IMG/VR virus record: IMGVR_UViG_3300049460_000312
Span: 62,001 to 126,000 of that record
Source of the DNA: a virus
Length of the DNA: 64,000 nt
Reading direction: 5' to 3' (one strand)
This document shows, in pieces, positions 32,679 to 41,613 of this stretch (the stretch's first letter is position 1; each line of letters starts with the position of its first letter). The position numbers and the translations under genes were made by a program. Under the pieces are notes generated by a model. It was not told the DNA's origin, searched no databases, and worked only from the letters and a program-made list of their open reading frames with translations.

Positions 32679-33509
32679 TCACCCGTGTCTCAGGTAGAGA
32701 CGCAGCTTCTCGGCGAGGAATTTGTCCGACAGGGAATTGAGCCCGTAGTTGATCTTATCCTGGCTCGTGGCGAAGCTCCAGTGGTACTTGGTGCCCAGTT
32801 CGATCAGCGTTTTGCGATACGTGCCGCCAATCGGACGAAACAACTGGTTGTCACCAAAGATGGACAGGAAGCCTTCACGGAATGGGATCATGGGCAGATC
32901 CTTGCCGTTGTAGAACTTCGTGTACCACATGCTCTTGTCCTTGATGTTCCCGGTGTGGGATTCCAGCAGAGACAGCGCAGGAAACGCTTTGGTGGTGAGG
33001 TCAAACGGATAATGGGTCAGCATCACCGTATTGCCCACCTGTTCGTCAGTGATCTTGAGCGGGTAGAGTTTGATCAGCTCCTTTTCGTTCTTGATGATTT
33101 CACCCAGCACGGTGGCAAGGCTCTTGGCAAACAGAATCTGGTTCGGCGTGCTGTCGACCCGCAACAGTGCGTGCGGAAAGCGTCGTTCCAGACCGATGTA
33201 GTCCGGACAGTACAGCACGGTCTTGAACTGACCCTGACTCTGCTCGTCCGCAATTTCCTTGTACGTATCGAGCTCGTGACGGAAAGAATCGATGAGATCC
33301 TTCTGCGCCACATCCGGGATGTGATCCCGACCGATCGACTCGTAGTAGTTGCGAAAGAGCGTCTTCACATTCACCCAGTGCGCCGAGAAGTCCTTGAGAA
33401 CTTTCGGCCCAGCTGGATGATCGGGGTGGATACCAATAGCGCCTTCCACCGCCAGTGACGTGGCGATAGACAGCGGAAAGTATCCCGTGGCGCGTTCGGA
33501 TGCATTCAT
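32679..33509 (-). CDS. Protein of unknown function beside the SbcD-like gene
   Basis: This protein has 276 residues. The N-terminal part is hydrophobic but contains no clear signal peptide or transmembrane helix (MNASERATGYFPL). It is mixed alpha/beta, with GDNQLFRPIGGTYRKTLI near the C-terminus. It lies three bases after the phosphoesterase gene and 64 bases before the SSB-like gene, so a role in DNA repair or replication is likely by context but not shown by motif. Confidence 0.85.
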   Translation of the reverse strand: MNASERATGYFPLSIATSLAVEGAIGIHPDHPAGPKVLKDFSAHWVNVKTLFRNYYESIGRDHIPDVAQKDLIDSFRHELDTYKEIADEQSQGQFKTVLYCPDYIGLERRFPHALLRVDSTPNQILFAKSLATVLGEIIKNEKELIKLYPLKITDEQVGNTVMLTHYPFDLTTKAFPALSLLESHTGNIKDKSMWYTKFYNGKDLPMIPFREGFLSIFGDNQLFRPIGGTYRKTLIELGTKYHWSFATSQDKINYGLNSLSDKFLAEKLRLYLRHG

Positions 33510-33512
33510 GTT

Positions 33513-34718
33513 CTATACCAGTTCCGCGAGCTTGCGCTCGGCGAGATTAAAGATCTCTGGGTCCAGCCCCATCAGACTCAGCTTCTCCGACATCAGCTTC
33601 TGGACATTCTGCCGGGTAATTTCAATCGGCGTATAGTCCATGGCGTTTTGCAGCATTTCTGTCTGCTCGGCGAGGCTTTTGTCTTCATCGGCTTTACCCA
33701 GTCCCGTCCAGAAGAAGTGCGGACAATCCTTCTCATACTGCGCGACTGCCTGGAGAATCGGGTTACCCGTATCAGCGAGAATCCGGATGTGCGAACCATC
33801 CGGCAACGGTTCAATCTCCGTTAGAATCTTCTCGTGACACTCTTCCACTCCGAGTCCGCGACAATCCACGGTATGGAAAATCTTCGCGTCTTCTGTCTCC
33901 ACAAACTGGATCTCGTAATCGTCCTCACTGCGGACAATTGCTCGCACGTGACCCTTGGGCATTTCTTCGCCATGGCTGATGCGGTCAAACGAGCCCTGCG
34001 CGATAATCCGATCCAGGCGGTTGAACAGGTGCACGTGACCGATAAAGATCAGATAACGCACCAGGGCCAGATACGCAGCGGAGGAATGCTTCTGCGCTTT
34101 CACCACCGGCGGCAGCTGGAACTCAAACTGCCCGTGCATGACCGCGTAATCCACCTTGTCGATGCCCTGCTGGCGCATCAGGTCTTTCACTTCTTCCAGC
34201 GTCTTGTCCGCGTCGTCGGTCCACTCATCCGGGACAAACAACACATGAATGCTAAACTTCGGCATCCAGACAATCCGCAACGTATCCACGTACAACAGAT
34301 CACAGCCAATCTCCAGCGTCTCGTTCAACCACACAAAACGCGCCGACTGATCCCGGTCGTGGCTGGGTGTGCCGCGCAAGACCCACAGCTGAATGCCCAG
34401 CGCCTTACACAACCTGAGCATGTAGATGATCCAGTCATCGATCACGCTCACGTGGTCCTGCGGCAGATTCAGCAGGTGGTCGTACACATCGCCGGCTAAA
34501 ACAATTACATCCAACTTGGCGGTTTCCGCATCGCGCGGAAACCGCTTTTTCAACCGCTCCACCATTTCCTCGGGCGGGTTTTTGCCGTGCCCGAGGTGGA
34601 GGTCGCTCGCCGACGCAATACGGAAATCGCGCCGTGTCGCCGGCTGGGGATAGATCGCTTGAATCTCTTGCGCTATGCCCGTGAGCTGAGGCTCTTGTTG
34701 TTCAGAGGAGGTCGCCAT
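33513..34718 (-). CDS. SbcD/Mre11-like metallophosphoesterase
   Basis: This protein has 401 residues from ATG 34716-34718, which overlaps the upstream stop by 17 bases; a longer frame to 34781 is not needed. Metal-binding motifs are in order: DLHLGH at 39-44, GDVYD at 76-80, GTPSHD in place of GNHD at 116-121, MHGQF and GHVHLFNR further on. The family makes double-strand-end nucleases that work with SbcC/Rad50. No SbcC partner was found in the window. The variant GTPSHD replaces the common GNHD, so activity needs checking. It probably acts in DNA processing. Confidence 0.9.
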   Translation of the reverse strand: MATSSEQQEPQLTGIAQEIQAIYPQPATRRDFRIASASDLHLGHGKNPPEEMVERLKKRFPRDAETAKLDVIVLAGDVYDHLLNLPQDHVSVIDDWIIYMLRLCKALGIQLWVLRGTPSHDRDQSARFVWLNETLEIGCDLLYVDTLRIVWMPKFSIHVLFVPDEWTDDADKTLEEVKDLMRQQGIDKVDYAVMHGQFEFQLPPVVKAQKHSSAAYLALVRYLIFIGHVHLFNRLDRIIAQGSFDRISHGEEMPKGHVRAIVRSEDDYEIQFVETEDAKIFHTVDCRGLGVEECHEKILTEIEPLPDGSHIRILADTGNPILQAVAQYEKDCPHFFWTGLGKADEDKSLAEQTEMLQNAMDYTPIEITRQNVQKLMSEKLSLMGLDPEIFNLAERKLAELV

Positions 34719-35295
34719 CTTCAAAGTCGAGTTGCGGCTTCTCTTTGCTGCCCTGCGTGCCTTCGGGAGGATTACCTTCACCGACCGTGCCGTCGAGCTT
34801 CAGAGATTTGCCGTAGCGAGCCAGGATAGCGTTCCAGCGTTCCTGTCGCTTTTTGATGAGTTCTTCGCGGTTGCTTGCAATACCACGTCCATTAAATTCA
34901 TGTTCGAGGTACATTTCTGCGCGCTTGGGCGACTGATGCGACAGCATCCCGACGGTGATCATCATCGACGCGAGCGAACCACGACGTTCGGCTTGCGCTC
35001 GGCTAAAGATATTGCGCTCCAGCAGGGCTGGCATTCTGAAGAGTACGTTTCCTTCGGCATCACAGACATCGATTTCAGAGAAGGGACTGCCCGCCACGGC
35101 CGCCATCAGCAACGGAAATTCCGTGCTGACGACGTCACCGGTGAGGATGGGCAAGATTTCTTTTACGAATGTACCTTCGGGAATTTTCTTCACTTCCGCA
35201 TCCACCACCAATGCACGGTGGATGTTTTCAATATCGCTTGCGAGCTTCTGTTCTTTGAAACTCTGCAAACCACTCTTGGGCTGCTGTTGGGACAT
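34702..35295 (-). CDS. Protein of unknown function upstream of the SbcD-like gene
   Basis: This protein has 197 residues (MSQQQPKSGLQ start). It is helical and charged, with KRQERWNAILARYG near the end and an acidic C-terminus (DFEDGDLL). It overlaps the SbcD-like gene by 17 bases, so translation is probably coupled. The acidic tail is SSB-like in style but does not end IPF/IPW. A DNA-metabolism role is suggested by position only. Confidence 0.85.
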   Translation of the reverse strand: MSQQQPKSGLQSFKEQKLASDIENIHRALVVDAEVKKIPEGTFVKEILPILTGDVVSTEFPLLMAAVAGSPFSEIDVCDAEGNVLFRMPALLERNIFSRAQAERRGSLASMMITVGMLSHQSPKRAEMYLEHEFNGRGIASNREELIKKRQERWNAILARYGKSLKLDGTVGEGNPPEGTQGSKEKPQLDFEDGDLL

Positions 35296-35331
35296 AGCGG
35301 CACAAAACCTTTATAAAAAGGGAGAGGGAAT

Positions 35332-35367
35332 GGGAGTAGGAGTATGTTTGCATACAATACTACTCCC
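35332..35367. terminator. Hairpin, probable terminator
   Basis: Stem GGGAGTAG and CTACTCCC with an inner TATG-TTTG-CATA stem, in the gap between two minus-strand genes. Confidence 0.6.
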
Positions 35368-35386
35368 GGTATGAACTTACGTGTGA

Positions 35387-35992
35387 TTACAGCAGATCGT
35401 GGTTCACCGCGGGCAACACACCCGGTGCTTCGGCCACGTCTTCCACGCGAGCTTGCGTGGTATCCTGCGGCGGGGTTTGCGGCGGCACAGTCGGTTGTTC
35501 TTCGTCGGGCTTGAAGTAATCCGGCACGATCGTGCAGCACAGCAACACCACGCCATCATTCTTGACGACGTTGGCCAGCTGGCGAATCACTTCATTGCCG
35601 ATCGGCGGCGGCAGTGCGAGGAACTTCGTCTGGTTCAGATCGAATTCATCCGGTTGGTAAGCGTAGATGCTGAACGCACGGTGGTTGCCTTCCGACGTGG
35701 AACCGATGCCCAGCACATAGAAGCTTTGCTTGGCAACCAGCACGCGCCGCGTGAGCAGGACAGCCGAGCCATCTTCCGCGTCGACCCGTTCGGGTTGACA
35801 GAGGATTTCTTCCGGACGAATCGGCAAGTAACCTGTCGATTGCGAGAACAGCATGCCGCCGATATGGCGCATCGCTTCACCAACCGTGCGGTTGATGTGG
35901 TGGGGATCGTCGATTGCGTGACCGACTTCGTGTTCGACCAGACTACTGATGAACTTGTGGACTTCGGCGAGTTGTTGATCGGGTTTATCCAT
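35387..35992 (-). CDS. Protein of unknown function with Pro/Thr-rich tail
   Basis: This protein has 201 residues. The N-terminus has HEVGHAIDD, which looks metal-site-like (HExGH) but lacks the rest of a zinc protease, so it may be coincidence. The tail (about 170-201) is Pro/Thr/Val-rich. It overlaps the stop of gene 35985-36389 by eight bases, so it is the second gene of a coupled pair. The function is unknown. Confidence 0.85.
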   Translation of the reverse strand: MDKPDQQLAEVHKFISSLVEHEVGHAIDDPHHINRTVGEAMRHIGGMLFSQSTGYLPIRPEEILCQPERVDAEDGSAVLLTRRVLVAKQSFYVLGIGSTSEGNHRAFSIYAYQPDEFDLNQTKFLALPPPIGNEVIRQLANVVKNDGVVLLCCTIVPDYFKPDEEQPTVPPQTPPQDTTQARVEDVAEAPGVLPAVNHDLL

Positions 35993-36389
35993 TATTGACC
36001 TCGGTAATAGCTTTGAACTTACCGTTAAAGAAACTCAGCAAACGGTTGGCGGTGTAGGACACACCCTCCTCTGTAAAATTCAGAGCGAGTGTAATTTTTA
36101 CCGTCGTTTGTGATTCGGTCGGATTTTCCAACTCAAACTTCGCCTCCGCAATCACGTTCTCGTAATAACGACCCAGGAAACTCTGGATCGAGCGGGCAAT
36201 TTCATCTGCCGTCGTGAGCGGATCACCCGAATGCTGTTCGATGATGTACTGCAGATTCGACAGATTGCCACGGTAGCAGTTGGATTGGTCATAATCGGTG
36301 CTGATGTAATGGGACAGCAGCAAATCGATTTTGGTCGACAATTCGGTCACCCAGCCTTGGGTGGACATCGAAGGAACTGGAATGGTCAT
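35985..36389 (-). CDS. Small beta-rich protein (virion-like)
   Basis: This protein has 134 residues from ATG 36387-36389; no clear ribosome site. It has the pattern MTIPVPS, LLLSHYISTD, DPLTTADEIARSIQSFLGRYY and VKITLALNFTEEG. The late beta-rich segment slightly resembles small baseplate proteins, but this is weak. It is upstream of 35387-35992 with an eight-base overlap, so it is the first gene of the pair. It is preceded by a terminator-type hairpin at 36418-36465. Confidence 0.75.
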   Translation of the reverse strand: MTIPVPSMSTQGWVTELSTKIDLLLSHYISTDYDQSNCYRGNLSNLQYIIEQHSGDPLTTADEIARSIQSFLGRYYENVIAEAKFELENPTESQTTVKITLALNFTEEGVSYTANRLLSFFNGKFKAITEVNNG

Positions 36390-36417
36390 GGTAAAAGAAA
36401 AAAGAGTTGACATAAGA

Positions 36418-36465
36418 GCCCATACCATGCGCGCCACCCCAGAAGGGAGCGCACACGGTATGGGC
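36418..36465. terminator. Hairpin of the CATA/TATG family
   Basis: Stem GCCCATACC and GGTATGGGC with a further inner GCGC pairing; flanked by TTGACATA and TATGCCGG. Confidence 0.8.
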
Positions 36466-36487
36466 GGCCTATGCCGGCTTTTCTCTT

Positions 36488-36784
36488 TTACAGCGATAGC
36501 GGGCACTCAAAGGCCCATTCGTAACGCGCGGCCAGTTGGCGACCGTAGGCGGACGCTTCGGCATGGGAGCCAAAGTCAGCCACTGCCAGTGCACGACCGT
36601 CCTTGTGACGCACGTACACCGAAATGAACTGGGGCGCAACATTGTCGACAACGATTTCTTCATTGCCGGCAGCATCTTTGCTAAACACGCGCACGCCTTC
36701 GACTTCGACACAGACAAAGTCTTCCTTGACGGGGTTTTCGCCGAGGACTTTCGAAGCGTAGATACGGGGTTCCAGCATTTGCAT
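36488..36784 (-). CDS. Small protein of unknown function
   Basis: This protein has 98 residues from ATG 36782-36784 with AAGGAAGC upstream. It is beta-rich (EPRIYASKVLG start, FVCVEVEGVRVF, VAPQFISVYVRHKDG). It probably folds as a small domain. No motif or homologous family was recognised. It is downstream of 36851-37471 on the same strand. Confidence 0.8.
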   Translation of the reverse strand: MQMLEPRIYASKVLGENPVKEDFVCVEVEGVRVFSKDAAGNEEIVVDNVAPQFISVYVRHKDGRALAVADFGSHAEASAYGRQLAARYEWAFECPLSL

Positions 36785-36850
36785 GGTATTGCTTCCTTTT
36801 AGAGGTGTAGAAGGCATAGAACGGCGGGTTTCCCCACCGCTCCATGGATG

Positions 36851-37471
36851 TTACAGGCTTGCGCCGTACTGGCTGGTCGGGTCTTGCTCGGCCGCCGCGT
36901 ACGCAGCTTCTGCCGCGTCGTGCGTATCGAGAATAGCCGCCACCTTACGCAAGGTCAGCATCTTGTCGCGATCGTCAGGACGGTCTGCGTACAGACTGTA
37001 CTGCCACGATTGGGTTTCGTGCTCCACAAACACGCCATTCATCAACTGACGATAGGCTTCCTGTTCGTGACCGACGCGACCGGGTTCCGGATCGACGTAC
37101 GTGTCGCTGTACCCTTCGAGTTTGCCGTCGTACCATGCCTGTCGGATGACCGGGCTAGTCATCACCCAACCTTGCATCTGGCTTTGGGCAGACTGCAATT
37201 GCGGAATCGTCAGCAATGTCTCAATCATGTCTTGTCCCATCATGGACTCGACCTGCGTGAGCACAGCTTCTGCGGCGAGCACCGCCGCATCACTGTTAAT
37301 TGCATCGAACATGGCCATCGATCGTTCATAGACCTTCTTGCCATATTCCGTTCCCGCACTTGCCAGCGAACTGATCTGGTTCTGCAGATACTGAACCGTA
37401 TTACTGCTCAGCGTGCCAAACAAGCCTTTCCCGAACAAGGAACCTGTCGGGGCGGAGACGAGTCGTGCCAT
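36851..37471 (-). CDS. Protein of unknown function (helical)
   Basis: This protein has 206 residues, ATG 37469-37471 with AAAGGAAAG. It starts MARLVSAPTGS and is helical, rich in Ala and Gln, with SQMQGWVMTSPVIRQAWYDG. It has no recognised domain. It follows the RNA polymerase beta-prime-N gene by 41 bases, so it is likely co-transcribed with it. Confidence 0.85.
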   Translation of the reverse strand: MARLVSAPTGSLFGKGLFGTLSSNTVQYLQNQISSLASAGTEYGKKVYERSMAMFDAINSDAAVLAAEAVLTQVESMMGQDMIETLLTIPQLQSAQSQMQGWVMTSPVIRQAWYDGKLEGYSDTYVDPEPGRVGHEQEAYRQLMNGVFVEHETQSWQYSLYADRPDDRDKMLTLRKVAAILDTHDAAEAAYAAAEQDPTSQYGASL

Positions 37472-37512
37472 TTCTTTCCTTTAAATGCCGAAATCCAAAC
37501 TTCGCTCGCCGA

Positions 37513-39042
37513 TCAGTGCATTTGTGCTCTGGGTGGTGGTGCGTCGGGTAATGCGTTCATACGCTCCAGAGCCGCCTGATCAAGTTCTTCATCCGTGGTT
37601 TCCATCCAGTTGGATGTCGTACCCACCACCGTCTTGGAATGCTCCAATGCCGACGAGATGGCCCGAATGTTGTCCAGACTAAACGAGTTCTTGTACGGTG
37701 CCAGATTCTTCAGTGCATTCGCAATGTAGCCATCCAGTGCGAGCGTGAACTGGAGTGCATCACCGTCAAAGTCGCAGTTAAGCGGCCTGACGATCAGAAT
37801 CGACATCGAAACCGTTTGTCCCTCGTCCGGCGCTTTCACGCGGGCGATGAACACAGCCTGAATAGAACCCCGCTTCAGTGACGGAGGACGGTTCAGCGTC
37901 GCGGCGATGCCACGCGAGTCCGGGGACTCTTCGATCATCTCCTTGAAGAGATAATCCATCAACGGATGGTACGTGGTAGCGTAGCGATGCAGGAAGTCCT
38001 GCGCCTCGTTTGGCGTGAATCCCAACTTGTACAGCTTGTTGGTCAAATGCAGCTGGAACACCGAAGTGGCCACACCCCACGGGATATAAATCTGCTCGTG
38101 ATGATGCGGTTCAGTGATGGAGGCCACCACCGCCCGGAAGCTGAAGTGACTCCGCGTTGCGAACACGTGCTTCCGGAAGATCCCTTCCTTCTTCGCGAGT
38201 CGCTTACTGCACACGTAGTAGTAATACTCGGCGAGACGCGCAACTGCCCGCACCGCACGAGATTCCCGCAACCGCAAGCTCGTGGTGAGCTCGCCCTTTG
38301 ACGAAGGTGTATCGATGCCCGCCAGCGTGAGCACCGCATTGATCGCTTTCGGCGTGAATTCGTCGAGATACACGCCGCCTGAGGTGCCATCTTCCACCAC
38401 CAACAGCGAACGGTGGGGAATCGGCAGATGCGACGAGAACAAGCAGTCCGGATTCTCGTCCAGCATCTTGCGCAGGAAGTCGGTCGTGACGCGACCCTTG
38501 ACCCGCGATTTGAAGATATTCAGCGAAAACAGGAACTCTTTGATCCCGTTCGGACCATTCCAGTTCTCGATGAAGTGATTCAGTCCACGCTCAAACGGCA
38601 ACTGGTCCGTGATCGGCGTGAACTTGCCCACCTGATTCTCAGGAACGCGATATTGCGTATCCGTAAGATATTGAATCAGGTTAAAAGAGCCAATACTGAA
38701 GCGCTCGCTCAGCATCGTCCAGACGATCGGGTTGATCAGTCCGTGAACGCCTGCTGGGGCGCGAATCCATGTAACCGTCTCCAGTTCTTCCGCAACGACT
38801 TCTCGCACTTCGTCATGGCAGAAGGGGCACGTAGTCCCTAGTCGAAATTCCCCTTTGCTTTTCCCGCATGTGCACGAGGGCACATTCGAGAGCATGTCCG
38901 GTGTATGGCGCGTGTAGATCGTCTTGTGGATCAACTCCATGTTCTGCTCGGTAAATGCGGGCAGATCATTGACGATTACAGGCTCGACGGACAGGGTGCT
39001 GTGGACGTGATTAAAGTCCACGAGGCTCTGGTGAATACCCAT
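37513..39042 (-). CDS. RNA polymerase beta-prime-like subunit, N-terminal type
   Basis: This protein has 509 residues. Cysteines C57, C59, C72 and C75 (SCTCGKSKG, TTCPFCHDEV) are a beta-prime-type zinc finger. NRPPSLKRGSIQA near 384 matches the beta-prime NRAPTLHR segment, and NCDFDGDALQ with DFDGD at 424-428 matches the universal NADFDGD motif whose aspartates hold the catalytic magnesium. It is the active-site piece of the split polymerase. By order it follows the 704-residue protein, as phiKZ gp55 follows gp54. Only one such piece is in the window, so the virion version lies elsewhere. Confidence 0.9.
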   Translation of the reverse strand: MGIHQSLVDFNHVHSTLSVEPVIVNDLPAFTEQNMELIHKTIYTRHTPDMLSNVPSCTCGKSKGEFRLGTTCPFCHDEVREVVAEELETVTWIRAPAGVHGLINPIVWTMLSERFSIGSFNLIQYLTDTQYRVPENQVGKFTPITDQLPFERGLNHFIENWNGPNGIKEFLFSLNIFKSRVKGRVTTDFLRKMLDENPDCLFSSHLPIPHRSLLVVEDGTSGGVYLDEFTPKAINAVLTLAGIDTPSSKGELTTSLRLRESRAVRAVARLAEYYYYVCSKRLAKKEGIFRKHVFATRSHFSFRAVVASITEPHHHEQIYIPWGVATSVFQLHLTNKLYKLGFTPNEAQDFLHRYATTYHPLMDYLFKEMIEESPDSRGIAATLNRPPSLKRGSIQAVFIARVKAPDEGQTVSMSILIVRPLNCDFDGDALQFTLALDGYIANALKNLAPYKNSFSLDNIRAISSALEHSKTVVGTTSNWMETTDEELDQAALERMNALPDAPPPRAQMH

Positions 39043-39080
39043 AAGGCAGTGGTGAGGTGACTTGTGGAAGGAAAAAAAGA

Positions 39081-39138
39081 AAGCCGCCGAAGCGGCTTCC
39101 GACTACTTCAGAACACTGGGCCGGGGTTTTCACCCCGG
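39081..39138 (-). terminator. Two hairpins after the 704-residue gene
   Basis: AAGCCGC-CGAA-GCGGCTT (39081-39098) and CCGGGG-TTTTCA-CCCCGG (39121-39138). The first is followed on the minus strand by TTCTTTTTTT. Confidence 0.85.
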
Positions 39139-39150
39139 CTTGCATGCTCC

Positions 39151-41265
39151 TTAGTAGTTGCCTGCACCACCCGTGTTGGTGGCACGCTGATGCGCGTAGC
39201 GGCCGAACGAGCCCGCTGCCACACCTGCGGCTGCATTGCGACGCATGCCCGACGGCACGAACGAACCAGCCGTGCCGAGGTTCGTCGGCAGGTTGCGCAT
39301 GTACGGAGCAACCATACGTGCGGTGCCCTGCGGAGCCGAGACGCCGACCTTCGTTTCGTACACGATACCTGCTTCCGCAACTGCTGCGGCGATAGCGTAG
39401 ATGAACGTCGGGTTGAACGTCACGCGAACCGAGCGACCGGTGATGGTCATCGATTCGAACAGGCCTTGCTGGATACGACGCGTTTCGGTCAGACGGAACA
39501 TCGGATCGACTTCTGCGTTGGCCTGCAGGTTCGACCAGTCGTTGATGGTTTCCAGCTCGCTGTCGCCCGTGGCGTTCAGCACGCAGAGGTAGTCGCCGTC
39601 GCGGATGTCGCGCTTGCCGCCTTGTGCGAAGTAGAAACCGTTGTTCACGTACATGTTGTCGTTGAACACCGGAGCCTTCATCACACCGCCGTTGGCCGCC
39701 TTGTAGATCGGCGAGAACTTGCCGCCCGTCAGCAGGTCTGCTGCGTCGAACAGGTCCTTGATCGCGTTCTGGTCACCGCGTGCAGCTGCGGCGAACACGC
39801 CCGTGATCCAGCTCGACGGACCGCTTTCCGGCACGTCCATGGAGATGAGCAGCGGTTCCAGATGGAAGTACGTCTGGATGACAGCGGCGAGCGCTGCATC
39901 GTTGACGTTCGCGCTGTTCAGCGGCAGACGGCCAGCCTTCGGCAGTTCGCCACCCATGTAGCCCATCGGCATTTGCTGCGGTGCTTCCAGACCGATTGCC
40001 GACAGGTCGCGGATGTTCATGCCGCCTTCCTGATGGCTCGCGCCGTTCTTGTGCTGCTGGATCAACGCGCCGATCCAACGGTTGTCGTTGTACAGCGCTT
40101 GCGTGGTCGCGAGACCTTGCAGGATCACCGGCAGTTCGCACACGTCGTCCGGTGCATCGATGTTCGTGATGACCAGGCGCGGCGTGTAGATCTTCAGCTG
40201 ATCCGGCGTTTGCGCCATGTTGCCCATACCGCCGAACTGCGCAGGCGACGAAGCCGTCGACGGCGTCGAGGTCAGGTCGATGTAGCCGAGCAGCTGCGTG
40301 AGCAACGTCTTCGCTTGCGACGTGTTGTACTGGAACTCACCGGTGTTCTGGTTGTTCTGCTGCTTGCCCGTCAGCATCGACATTTCCAGCACGACGTCGC
40401 CGCGTACCGGCTGGCCGTTCAAGTCGACGAAGTGACCCCAGCTCGACTTGATTTCGTTCTGGAACGTCTGTTGCGCCATTTCCGGCGTGATCGTCCAGCT
40501 GTCTTCTGCGACCATCGTGGCGAGCATCACCGACGTTGCCGTCGTCGCGTTGGCGATGACGTTACGCACCGCTTCTTCCGAACGCAGGTCCAGATCCGCC
40601 GGCACGACGTTCGATTCTGCGTCGATCAGCGTGTAGCCGCGGTAGTTGTCCGAGATGATCTGCACGACACGGGCGCGCAGCGTTGCGTCGTACGCGTCAG
40701 CCGGGACGACCAGGCGTTCGTACTTGATGCCGTTGCCGAACTGCGCTTCGACAGCGGTCTGACCGCGGGCGGTTTGCGCGAGCAACAGCGTGTGGTAGGC
40801 GACGTACTTTTCGCCGGCGTTTTCCTGGCCCTTCAGGACCGCTGCGACGACCAGTGCCGAGATGAGCAGGCCTTCCTTTTCACCGTCGAGCGCGAAGAAC
40901 GCGAACTTGACGGGCTGGTCGACTTCACCTTCGGCGATCTTGTCGGTGACTTCGACGATGGCGCGCATGGCTTGCGAAGTGGCCGCGCGCGAGATGCCGT
41001 AGTTTTGACGGGTGGAGATCATGGAACGGGTTCCTTGCGATTGAGTATTGTTGGTGGTTTGATGCGAAGCTTGCTGGGTTTGCGGTGCGGCACCCTGCGT
41101 GCCGGTGTTGCTAGCAGCGGCTGCGGCGGCGGCGAAGGTATTCTTCTTGCCCGGCGCCTGCGGCGGCTGCTTGTTCGGTTCGGAAGGCGTCGAAGCCGAC
41201 GTGTCGGCAGCCTTTTCACCATTGTTGTTTCCGTCGCTACCGTTGTCGTCGACTTGGATGGCCAT
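39151..41265 (-). CDS. Candidate nuclear shell protein (chimallin-like)
   Basis: This protein has 704 residues with an early-type promoter 84 bases upstream and strongly preferred codons, pointing to very high early expression. Residues 1-85 are disordered (Asn/Gly, then Ala/Gln/Pro-rich), residues 90-660 are globular, and the C-terminal 40 are Ala/Gly-rich ending GGAGNY. It directly precedes the beta-prime-N gene, as phiKZ gp54, the shell protein of the phage nucleus, precedes gp55. The identification rests on synteny, promoter and size. A structure prediction should show the chimallin fold; other abundant proteins remain possible. Confidence 0.6.
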   Translation of the reverse strand: MAIQVDDNGSDGNNNGEKAADTSASTPSEPNKQPPQAPGKKNTFAAAAAAASNTGTQGAAPQTQQASHQTTNNTQSQGTRSMISTRQNYGISRAATSQAMRAIVEVTDKIAEGEVDQPVKFAFFALDGEKEGLLISALVVAAVLKGQENAGEKYVAYHTLLLAQTARGQTAVEAQFGNGIKYERLVVPADAYDATLRARVVQIISDNYRGYTLIDAESNVVPADLDLRSEEAVRNVIANATTATSVMLATMVAEDSWTITPEMAQQTFQNEIKSSWGHFVDLNGQPVRGDVVLEMSMLTGKQQNNQNTGEFQYNTSQAKTLLTQLLGYIDLTSTPSTASSPAQFGGMGNMAQTPDQLKIYTPRLVITNIDAPDDVCELPVILQGLATTQALYNDNRWIGALIQQHKNGASHQEGGMNIRDLSAIGLEAPQQMPMGYMGGELPKAGRLPLNSANVNDAALAAVIQTYFHLEPLLISMDVPESGPSSWITGVFAAAARGDQNAIKDLFDAADLLTGGKFSPIYKAANGGVMKAPVFNDNMYVNNGFYFAQGGKRDIRDGDYLCVLNATGDSELETINDWSNLQANAEVDPMFRLTETRRIQQGLFESMTITGRSVRVTFNPTFIYAIAAAVAEAGIVYETKVGVSAPQGTARMVAPYMRNLPTNLGTAGSFVPSGMRRNAAAGVAAGSFGRYAHQRATNTGGAGNY

Positions 41266-41348
41266 GGTACTTTCCTTTTACGGTTGATGGTTTAGACAAA
41301 CAGGCTTTGCAAAGCTGTCTTTTGGAGCATAGCGCACTGTACTCCAAG

Positions 41349-41361
41349 TTAGTAATATGAG
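41349..41361 (-). promoter_or_regulatory. Early-type promoter of the candidate shell gene
   Basis: Minus strand CTCATATTACTAA, matching 11-12 bases of the motif; 84 bases upstream of the start. Confidence 0.75.
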
Positions 41362-41613
41362 ACTCAAAAATCTTTGAATCCAATTCCACTCGGTAGACAG
41401 GGTTGCTAAGTTCCCACGACATCATAGTCGTGGGGCAGAGGAGGGCTCGATGGCTGTTCTCTTCTACACAATATATAACGGTGTAAATTTATACCTTTGT
41501 TCTTATTCTCCGTACGAAACGTGGGACTACAGCCCAATCTTGTAGACAATTTCAGCGGGACTCCCACTCTTAAGAGGCCCAGCATCCAGAACTCACTATA
41601 GTCAGCTCCAGCC
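41362..41613. other. Non-coding leader of gene 41614-42693
   Basis: No gene was seen. It holds a hairpin around CCCACGAC..GTCGTGGG at about 41409-41427 and an AT-rich block (ATATATAACGGTGTAAATTTATACC) broken into short pieces. It probably carries the plus-strand promoter of 41614. Confidence 0.5.

Noticed and set aside
39057-41295. Long plus-strand frame opposite the candidate shell gene
   Set aside because: It is antisense to a gene with an early promoter and strongly preferred codons; its Arg-rich product has no recognisable domain.
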